Positions 26,822-33,146 of a stretch of 33,146 nt of DNA are shown here, piece by piece. The position numbers and the translations under genes were made by a program. The notes below the pieces were generated by a model that saw only the letters and a list, made by a program, of their open reading frames with translations, had not been told where the DNA came from and did not search any database. The DNA is from Phycisphaerales bacterium (GTDB taxonomy: Bacteria; Planctomycetota; Phycisphaerae; WQYP01): assembly GCA_013044165.1 (NCBI GenBank), contig JABEVB010000006.1, forward strand, positions 1-33,146, written 5' to 3'. Position 1 is the stretch's first letter. Each line of letters opens with the position of its first letter.

Positions 26822-29443
26822 TTACTCCACCAACTCGCCTTCTACCACCGGCGCGGTTGGCTTAAACGTAAAGCGATCATGGCGGTCTACGCCAATTTCC
26901 AGGCCGCTGCCTGGCGGAAGCTTTTCGTCGAGCAGTAACTGCGCCAGCGGATTCTCAATCTGCTGCTGGATGACCCGCTTGAGCGGCCTGGCTCCAAAGG
27001 TTACATCGTAGCCTTGCTGGGCCAACGCGTCGCGGGCTTTTTCGCTCATAACCAGCGAATGTCCTCGGGCCTTGAGTCGCTGCTCCAACTGCCGCAGTTG
27101 TATATCTACAATGCGGCCGATGTGCTCCTTCTTAAGTGTGTGAAAGACGACAATTTCGTCCACGCGGTTAAGAAACTCCGGCCGAAAGTTCTGTTTGAGT
27201 ATATCGCGAACACCCGCTTCAATTTCCCAATCGGACCCTTCCTTGGCAGCAAGGTCCTGAATGATCTGCGAGCCGAGATTGCTGGTCATGACGATCAGCG
27301 TGTTTTTGAAGTCTACGGTGCGGCCTTGGCCATCGGTAAGTCGGCCGTCATCGAGCACCTGCAGCAGCACGTTGAACACATCGCGATGCGCTTTCTCAAT
27401 TTCGTCAAACAATATAACGCTGTAGGGCCGCCGGCGCACCGCTTCGGTCAGCACACCCCCCTCTTCGTAGCCTACATAGCCGGGAGGAGCGCCAATGAGC
27501 CTCGCCACGCTATGCTGCTCCATAAACTCCGACATATCTATGCGAATGAGCGCTTCTTCAGTATCAAATAAAAACTCAGCCAGCGCCTTGCACAGCTCGG
27601 TTTTTCCCACGCCCGTAGGCCCCAAAAACATGAAACTGCCGATGGGACGCCTCGGGTCGCCCAGGCCAGAGCGGCTCCGGCGCACGGCGTTGCTCACGGC
27701 CTTGACAGCTTCATCCTGGCCGACGACCCGTTTTTCTAAAAATGATTCCATTCGCCGCAGCCGCTCTCGGTCGCCCTCGAGCATTTTGCTTACCGGAATG
27801 CCGGTCCATTTGCCAACAACCTCGGCAATTTCTTCGGGCGTTACTTCTTCGCGCACCATGGATTGGCCCGTTTTTAAAATGGCGTCCAACTCACCCTGGC
27901 TGCGTTTGAGTTCGTCTTCAAGTTGGCGCAGCTCACCATAGCGCAACCGCGCGGCTTCCTCGAGGTGGCCTTTGCGCTGGGCTTCTTCCAGTTGGGTGTT
28001 CGCCTGCTCAATTTTTTCACGCAGCGCCTTAACGGCTTTTAGCGCACCCGATTCGTGCTGCCACTTGGCGGTCAGCGTGGCATTCAACTCCGAAAGCTCA
28101 GCCAGTTCTTTTTGCACCTTTTCAAGCTGGCGGGCGGAGGCTTCATCTTTTTCTTTCTTAAGCGCTTCGCGCTCCACCTCAAGCTGCATCATGCGACGGC
28201 GCGTGTCGTCAAGCTCGGCCGGCATCGAATCATTTTCGATACGCAGCCGGCTGGCCGCTTCATCCACAAGGTCAATGGCCTTGTCGGGCAGAAAGCGGTC
28301 CGCAATGTATCGCTGGCTAAGCGTTGCCGCCGCCACCAGGGCGGAATCCTGTATACGCACGCCATGGTGCGTTTCGTACTTCGGCTTCAGGCCTCGCAAA
28401 ATGGCAATGGTGTCTTCAACCGAAGGCTGTGCCACTATCACCGGCTGAAAGCGGCGTTCAAGCGCCGGGTCTTTTTCAATGTATTTGCGGTATTCGTCGA
28501 GTGTGGTCGCGCCAATGCAGCGAAGTTCGCCGCGTGCCAGTGCGGGCTTAAGCAAATTGCCCGCGTCCATCGAGCCTTCGGCCCGGCCGGCGCCCACCAC
28601 GTTGTGCAGTTCATCAATAAATAAGATAACACTGCCGGCGGCCTGCTCCACTTCTTTAAGCACGGCTTTGAGGCGATCTTCAAATTCGCCACGGAACTTG
28701 GCCCCCGCGACCAGTGCTCCCATGTCCAGCGCAATGAGCCGCTTGTTTTTAAGCCCCTCCGGCACGTCACCGGAAAGAATGCGCTGCGCCATGCCCTCTA
28801 CAATGGCGGTTTTACCTACGCCCGGCTCACCAATAAGCACCGGGTTGTTTTTGGTGCGACGGCTTAGCACCTGCATGCAACGACGAATTTCTTCATCGCG
28901 GCCAATCACCGGGTCCAGTTTGCCCCGGCGGGCTGTTTCAACAAGGTCGCGGCCATAGCGCTGCAGCGCCTGGTATTTGCCTTCCGGGTTGTCGTCGGTA
29001 ATGCGGGTGGAGCCACGGATATCTTTGAGGCTGGCCAGAATGGCATCACGTTTAACGCCCATGTGGCGCAGTGCATCGCGCGACGGCCCGGCAACTTCGG
29101 TAAGAGCCAGCAGCAGATGCTCCGTTGAAATATATTCGTCCTTCAGGCGGTCGGCCTCGCGCTGCGCCGCGCCGAGCACCTCGGTTAAATCGCGGGCCAG
29201 TCCAAGCTGTGCCTGCCCCGACACCTGCGGCCAGCGAGCCAATTCACCTTCTACACTGGCGGTGAGACGGTTGGCATCGGCGCCAACTTTAGCCAAAAGC
29301 GGCCTGATGATGCCTTCCTCATCCGCCAGAAGGGCCGAAAGCAAATGCAATGCGGCAACTTCGCTATGGTGTTTCTCGGCTGCCAACGACTGGGCATTGC
29401 CCAGCGCTTCCTGGGCCTTGACGGTTAATTTATCCAAACGCAT
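26822..29443 (-). CDS. clpB: ATP-dependent disaggregase ClpB
   Basis: 873 aa, the usual ClpB length (about 860). A hexameric Hsp100 unfoldase that rescues aggregates with DnaK. In order: the N-domain (1-145, double Clp_N repeat starting [14 protein letters not shown]), NBD1 with Walker [10 protein letters not shown] and Walker [11 protein letters not shown], the coiled-coil M-domain (about 400-525, rich in Glu/Lys/Leu) that separates ClpB from ClpA, and NBD2 with Walker [10 protein letters not shown], Walker [12 protein letters not shown] and sensor-2 GARPLKR. ATG 29443 has GAGGAG 4 nt upstream; the frame is open 13 more codons. It lies upstream of recA on the same strand, 253 nt away. No CIRCE element was recognised upstream. 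Confidence 0.97.
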   Translation of the reverse strand: MRLDKLTVKAQEALGNAQSLAAEKHHSEVAALHLLSALLADEEGIIRPLLAKVGADANRLTASVEGELARWPQVSGQAQLGLARDLTEVLGAAQREADRLKDEYISTEHLLLALTEVAGPSRDALRHMGVKRDAILASLKDIRGSTRITDDNPEGKYQALQRYGRDLVETARRGKLDPVIGRDEEIRRCMQVLSRRTKNNPVLIGEPGVGKTAIVEGMAQRILSGDVPEGLKNKRLIALDMGALVAGAKFRGEFEDRLKAVLKEVEQAAGSVILFIDELHNVVGAGRAEGSMDAGNLLKPALARGELRCIGATTLDEYRKYIEKDPALERRFQPVIVAQPSVEDTIAILRGLKPKYETHHGVRIQDSALVAAATLSQRYIADRFLPDKAIDLVDEAASRLRIENDSMPAELDDTRRRMMQLEVEREALKKEKDEASARQLEKVQKELAELSELNATLTAKWQHESGALKAVKALREKIEQANTQLEEAQRKGHLEEAARLRYGELRQLEDELKRSQGELDAILKTGQSMVREEVTPEEIAEVVGKWTGIPVSKMLEGDRERLRRMESFLEKRVVGQDEAVKAVSNAVRRSRSGLGDPRRPIGSFMFLGPTGVGKTELCKALAEFLFDTEEALIRIDMSEFMEQHSVARLIGAPPGYVGYEEGGVLTEAVRRRPYSVILFDEIEKAHRDVFNVLLQVLDDGRLTDGQGRTVDFKNTLIVMTSNLGSQIIQDLAAKEGSDWEIEAGVRDILKQNFRPEFLNRVDEIVVFHTLKKEHIGRIVDIQLRQLEQRLKARGHSLVMSEKARDALAQQGYDVTFGARPLKRVIQQQIENPLAQLLLDEKLPPGSGLEIGVDRHDRFTFKPTAPVVEGELVE

Positions 29444-29805
29444 AAAGCTCCTCGCCGGCCGTGCCCACCCACAGGCAAACACCGCCCTTTACCAACCTCC
29501 CAAACTCAATATCTATTCTACGATTACAAAAGGCATACCAAAGTGGCCAAGTCGTGCTTTAAGCGATTTTTCGCCGTTTTTTACCGGGTGCAGAGCCATC
29601 TTAACCGAAAGAATTGCCTCATCATGCCAGTTTGGCAGCCACATTCGCCGACGGGGCGAAGCGCCCAGCCCGAGACCTGTGGCGTGCGGCACGCGTGCGA
29701 CCTTGAAGCTCGGCAACCACGGGGCAACCTCGGCAACAATTGCATTGCCGCAGCGCAGGCGGCACAATGCCTTGCCGTAAACCTGTTTGGGGCATTGGAG
29801 TCATC
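29444..29805. other. Divergent intergenic region between clpB and the MBL-fold gene
   Basis: 362 nt that should contain promoters for both divergent genes. On the minus strand TAGAAT (about 29520-29515) is a fair -10 for clpB, but no matching -35 and no heat-shock sigma-32 pattern was found. Frames crossing this stretch look like chance. Nothing else is supported. Confidence 0.35.
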
Positions 29806-30477
29806 ATGGATGTTGTTATAGTCAGTATTGGTACACTCTCTAAAAATCCATTCTGGCAGGAGCGCACCGCCGTGCGAACCAGCCATGCCACCACCACGCT
29901 CATTCATGTTGATGACGCATTTATTTTAGTAGACCCCTCGCTACCCGCCCAAGCGCTGGAGCAGCGACTTTTTGAACGCACCGGCCTTAAGCCGCAAGCC
30001 ATTACCCACGTGTTTCTAACCAACTGGCGGCCTGTGCATCGGCGGGCGCTTGCCGCGTTTACCAATGCCGATTGGCTGATGCACGAGCCGGAAATTCGCG
30101 CCGCCCGCGAGGTGCTTGCCGCTGCCAGCCGCATGGCTGAAGGCTCGCAGGACGACATGACGCTGCAAAGCGAGGTGCGACTGCTTGAACGCATGCAAAT
30201 CGCCGGCGACAAACTCGCCAGCGGCGTAGACCTGTTCCCGCTGGCCGGCTATACCCCCGGCCAATGCGGGCTGCTGCTGAGCCTGCCCACAAGCACCACG
30301 CTTATTACCGGCGATGCCGTTGCCACCGCCGAACATTTTTCCGCCGGGCGAGTGCTGCCCGAATGTTTTGATGTTAAAACCGCCCAAGACTCGCTGAGCG
30401 AAGTTTACGAAATCGCGGACCAGGTGATTCCCGGCCACGACAATATTTTCAATAATCCGCGAGCGGCTGGCATTTAG
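29806..30477 (+). CDS. Metallo-beta-lactamase-fold protein lacking most zinc ligands
   Basis: 223 aa. The overall MBL pattern is present: strand IVSIGTL, the TTLIHVDDAFILVDPSL opening, TGLKPQAITHVFLTN, LITGDAV and a late IPGHDNIF. The metal motif T-H-x-H-x-D-H is replaced by T72-N-W-R-P-V-H78, leaving only the last His, and the second-His region reads AGYTPGQCG where GHTPG is usual. The Asp of ITGDA and His of PGHD remain. It is likely an inactive or repurposed member; the fold call is good but the function is unknown. GGAG 5 nt before ATG 29806 fixes the start; the frame is open to 29740. It is divergent from clpB and convergent with the SH3 protein gene, 27 nt apart. Confidence 0.75.
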   Translation: MDVVIVSIGTLSKNPFWQERTAVRTSHATTTLIHVDDAFILVDPSLPAQALEQRLFERTGLKPQAITHVFLTNWRPVHRRALAAFTNADWLMHEPEIRAAREVLAAASRMAEGSQDDMTLQSEVRLLERMQIAGDKLASGVDLFPLAGYTPGQCGLLLSLPTSTTLITGDAVATAEHFSAGRVLPECFDVKTAQDSLSEVYEIADQVIPGHDNIFNNPRAAGI

Positions 30478-30504
30478 CCTGTCGGCCGCTGCATATCCGC
30501 ACCG

Positions 30505-32070
30505 TTAATGTGTAGCGGGCGGGCCTTGCTGCACGTCGGGACTCGGCATGAGCGTTGCGGTGGTAACTTTAATCAGCGGAACGATCGTGCCGGTTTTGCC
30601 GACAAAGTCCCCCTTAACGCCAATGTATTCACCGAGCAGCTTGGAAATATCTATTTGCGTGGTTTTGTCCACGTAAGCCGTCACACGATCTGTGGTTGGG
30701 TTTACCAACGCGTACTTGCTCCGCAACGCCGAGCTGTGCCGCAAAACCCCCATGGCCACATACGGTTCGCGGGCCATAATGTCGTTAATTTGCTGCTGCG
30801 ATTGCGACCATTTTTCCTGGTAGGGCTGCACCTGCTGCTGAATGGACGGCTGCGTCTGGTTGGCTTTGTACACCGCCTGCACCGCCATGCGGCTGTTCAC
30901 CGCCGCGAGCAGCTCGGTTGTGTCCTTTTTCATTGAGGCGGGCAGTCCCGCCTGTGCGAGCAGAGCCTTGGCTTGTACGGCCAGCGGAGCAAGGTTCTCG
31001 TGGCCAAGTTTTTTATCAAACTCTTTTTGAGTGGCCTGCGCCAACTGATCGTACTGCGTAAAAAGCGATGGATTAACCGCTGGAGTTAGCGAGCCGGCTC
31101 CAGCTCCCGCGCCGGTTGCGGAAACAGCCACTTGCGTCGCCGGGGCTGTCGCAGTCGCAGCGCCCGGGACCGCAGCGCCGACAACTGGGGTCGTAGTGCC
31201 AGCGGCACCGCTCAATGGCATGTTAATCACGCCGCCACCAGCTGCTCCCGGCTGGGCGGCGGCAAACTGCCCACCTGAAACACCCGCCGGCATAACCAGC
31301 GTGGGACGGGCGTATTGCGCATCGGCCGCAGCTTTGGCTACAAATTTCGACAACACATACACCCGTGTGCCCGGCGGGGCTTTAATCACATAAAAACTGC
31401 TCGTGGAGCCTACAATATGCACCGTGGCCCCCGATCGCAGCATATTGACAATGGCAAAGTCGGCATGCGGCGCCAGCACGCTGGCTGCTCGCACATTAAT
31501 GTAGTCGCCGGTCACCCGGCCCACGGTGCCATCTACGTTCGGTTTTACGAACTGCCGGGCAATATAGCAGCGCGTGCCATGTGGCGCGGCAATTGCATAC
31601 CAGCCGCGGCGTGTGCCCAGGACGCTTACCAGATCGTGCCGACTAAGCTGCCCTACCGGATAGTAGTTGATGCTCGGCCCGCTGCGAATATTAACATGGC
31701 TGGCATTGATTTCGCCCGTAAAGGGATGCACCGCCGGCAGCACCGCAGCAGCAGGCCTGTGCGACTTGGGGTGCCCACTGCTGGGAACGGGAATATTGAT
31801 CGTATCATTGGGCGATGTAGCCGGCGCTGGAGTTGCCGGCGCGTTGGCCGTTGGAGAAATTGCCGGGACAACAACCGTGGGCGGAGCACTATTGTTCGGC
31901 GCTGCCGCGGGCGGCTGGGCTGGAGCTGCCGGCGACGCCGTAGCGGTTGGAGTTGCATTGCTCGCACCGCTGTCGGCCGCAAAGCTCGGCAAAGCCAATC
32001 CGGCGCTTATCAGCAAAGCTGCAAGCGCACCCACATGGCGATAACTGGTTTTTTTTAATTTGCTGGGCAT
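30505..32070 (-). CDS. Secreted protein with two SH3-like (SH3b) domains
   Basis: 521 aa. A Sec signal peptide (residues 1-31, KK-rich start, hydrophobic LAALLISAGLALPSFA, cleavage after AFA/SFAA) is followed by a long Ala/Pro/Thr-rich linker. Two bacterial SH3 units come next (about 115-175, SHVNIRSGPSINYYPVGQL...GWYAIAAP; about 180-245, DYINVRAASVLAPHADFAIV...FYVIKAPPGTRVYV), then a second Ala/Gly-rich stretch and a helical C-terminal region (about 340-520). SH3b pairs often bind cell-wall or surface polymers, so an envelope role is likely. No enzyme domain was seen. ATG 32070 has AGGAG 7 nt upstream; the frame is open 24 codons further without support. Confidence 0.85.
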   Translation of the reverse strand: MPSKLKKTSYRHVGALAALLISAGLALPSFAADSGASNATPTATASPAAPAQPPAAAPNNSAPPTVVVPAISPTANAPATPAPATSPNDTINIPVPSSGHPKSHRPAAAVLPAVHPFTGEINASHVNIRSGPSINYYPVGQLSRHDLVSVLGTRRGWYAIAAPHGTRCYIARQFVKPNVDGTVGRVTGDYINVRAASVLAPHADFAIVNMLRSGATVHIVGSTSSFYVIKAPPGTRVYVLSKFVAKAAADAQYARPTLVMPAGVSGGQFAAAQPGAAGGGVINMPLSGAAGTTTPVVGAAVPGAATATAPATQVAVSATGAGAGAGSLTPAVNPSLFTQYDQLAQATQKEFDKKLGHENLAPLAVQAKALLAQAGLPASMKKDTTELLAAVNSRMAVQAVYKANQTQPSIQQQVQPYQEKWSQSQQQINDIMAREPYVAMGVLRHSSALRSKYALVNPTTDRVTAYVDKTTQIDISKLLGEYIGVKGDFVGKTGTIVPLIKVTTATLMPSPDVQQGPPATH

Positions 32071-32378
32071 GGTCGTTCTCCTGAAATCGCCGCGCGTCAA
32101 CCGCCAACGGCATATCCGCCCGCAGCTATTGCTGCCGGCCAATGCAGGCTATCATCCACGATTTTAAGCGTCAAGAAAAGGGCAGGACGGCTTGGACACC
32201 GGTTTGCATGCATTTTTGAGCGGAGGTACGTGTTTTCGACCCCGCCAACCTCAGGCCATTGCGTCCGCCGACCGCCAGCGATGGCGATGCCCCAGATGCG
32301 GCCTCTGGCCTGCCACCAAAACACACCAATCATAAGGCATATCGCTACCGACCGCCCCTTGGCATATTTACCGCTTGG
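32071..32378. other. 308-nt gap upstream of the SH3-protein gene
   Basis: Holds the putative promoter listed separately and no supportable gene. No hairpin followed by a T-tract was seen for the end of the downstream epimerase gene on the minus strand. Confidence 0.35.
32146..32174 (-). promoter_or_regulatory. Putative promoter of the SH3-protein gene
   Basis: Minus strand: TTGACG (32174-32169, 5/6), a 17-nt spacer and TAGCCT (32151-32146, 3/6 to TATAAT), giving a start about 70 nt before the ATG. The -10 is weak. Confidence 0.3.
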
Positions 32379-33146
32379 TTAGTTGCCAAATACCCCTCTT
32401 AAAAACCGCAAACTTTCTTGCGCGGCGTATGCCGGTCGGTCAGGATAGGTGTAAAGTTCCACCGTCAACGACCGCTGATAGCCAATGCCCTCCAGCGCAG
32501 CCTTAAGCGAAAACCAGTCAATACTCCCCTGGCCAGGGATGAGGTGGTAATGCTTGCGATTGGGAATATCTTCAATGTGGCAGTTCCAAATGCGCCCTTG
32601 CAAAATGGCCAGCACCTCACCGATGTCTTCGCCCAGCACGATGGAATGGCCGATGTCCAAATTGGCCCCCAGGTAATCGCTGCCGATTTCCCTGATAAGA
32701 GCGGCAAGCTCCTGCGCATATTCAATAAAAAGCATCGGCTCACATTCTATGCCGATGCGCACGCCCAGTTTTTCGGCATCGTCAAGCAATTTGCGCAGCG
32801 AATCGCGCAGCAGCGGCCAGACCTTTTTAGGCTCCATCGCAGGCAGAGCTTTGCCGCTGGTAATGCTGATGTTGCCAGCGCCAACGGCCCGGGCAAACCG
32901 CAGGGTATTTTTGATCATACGCATCCGGTCGCGCCGCAGTTGAAGCTTGGGCGAAATCAGCGATGGCTCAAAAAACGGCTCCGGCGGAGGGTTTTTCCAG
33001 TAGCCAAAGGTGCAATTGGCGTTGATATTGCTTACATGCAGGCCGGTTTTATCAAGCAGTTTACGAACCTTGGCGGCAACCGGTGCTGAAAACGCCGCCG
33101 GGTACCAATGCGGTTTGTCGGCCAGAATTTCTACACCGGTGTAGCC
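32379..33146 (-). CDS. Sugar phosphate isomerase/epimerase (xylose isomerase-like TIM barrel), partial
   Basis: The last 255 residues of a protein whose start lies beyond the right edge; the frame is open to 33146. It belongs to the AP-endonuclease-2/xylose-isomerase TIM-barrel superfamily: GYTGVEILADKPHWYP at the visible N-terminal side, FARAVGAGNISITSGK, IGIECEPM with a metal-site Glu, LGANLDIGHSIV with Asp and His, CHIEDI, HLIPGQGSIDW and the C-terminal SLTVELYTYP Glu. These are the usual divalent-metal ligands of this family. The substrate is not predictable; planctomycetes carry many such paralogues. An internal ATG at 32924 exists, but the sequence upstream of it is plainly part of the same domain. 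Confidence 0.9.
   Translation of the reverse strand, partial: GYTGVEILADKPHWYPAAFSAPVAAKVRKLLDKTGLHVSNINANCTFGYWKNPPPEPFFEPSLISPKLQLRRDRMRMIKNTLRFARAVGAGNISITSGKALPAMEPKKVWPLLRDSLRKLLDDAEKLGVRIGIECEPMLFIEYAQELAALIREIGSDYLGANLDIGHSIVLGEDIGEVLAILQGRIWNCHIEDIPNRKHYHLIPGQGSIDWFSLKAALEGIGYQRSLTVELYTYPDRPAYAAQESLRFLRGVFGN

Overview
The window is bacterial chromosome of roughly 55-60% GC by eye, with both strands coding. I infer a Gram-negative member of the Planctomycetota, probably the Phycisphaerae. The reasons are the Kdo/LPS-transport genes (an outer membrane), the cobalamin-dependent ribonucleotide reductase, an outsized LptC-type protein, a SEC-C/HEAT protein and the general look of the proteins. 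No rRNA or phylum marker is present, so the placement rests on recall of protein families.

Layout. Positions 1-366 hold the end of a CRISPR array with no cas gene in the window; its last repeat is split by a 41-nt hairpin-bearing segment. Next, on the minus strand, come nrdJ and dcd, a deoxynucleotide supply unit. Upstream of dcd is a promoter-like sequence with two NrdR-type boxes 31 bp apart, one of them filling the -35/-10 spacer, plus a perfect DnaA box. On the plus strand follows mutY, facing a PhnP-like metallo-hydrolase. Then come an atypical receiver-domain protein, a HEAT-like protein with a C-terminal SEC-C motif, a minus-strand tRNA-Ser(GCU), an alpha/beta hydrolase and a CLC chloride channel with CBS domains (both minus), and acnA (plus).

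Positions 17000-19880 form a compact three-gene plus-strand cluster in which the genes overlap by 3-4 nt. It encodes (1) a beta-class DNA methyltransferase fused to an uncharacterised domain and a GIY-YIG domain, (2) a stand-alone protein carrying the same uncharacterised domain and a GIY-YIG domain, and (3) a 115-aa protein I do not recognise. The stand-alone nuclease keeps the expected GIY-YIG catalytic residues. The copy fused to the methyltransferase appears to have lost the metal-binding Glu (Gln instead). This looks like an unusual restriction-modification system with one active and one degenerate nuclease module, and it is the most interesting locus here.

Next is a kdsD-kdsC-lptC-like operon for Kdo synthesis and LPS export, whose last gene is a 1052-aa protein far larger than normal LptC. 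Minus-strand recA (with a good promoter containing a direct repeat) and clpB follow. The window ends with a metallo-beta-lactamase-fold protein that has lost most zinc ligands, a secreted protein with two SH3-like domains, and the 3' part of a sugar phosphate isomerase/epimerase gene that runs off the right edge.

Starts were moved from the longest reading frame wherever a Shine-Dalgarno sequence or family length favoured an internal codon; each entry says so.
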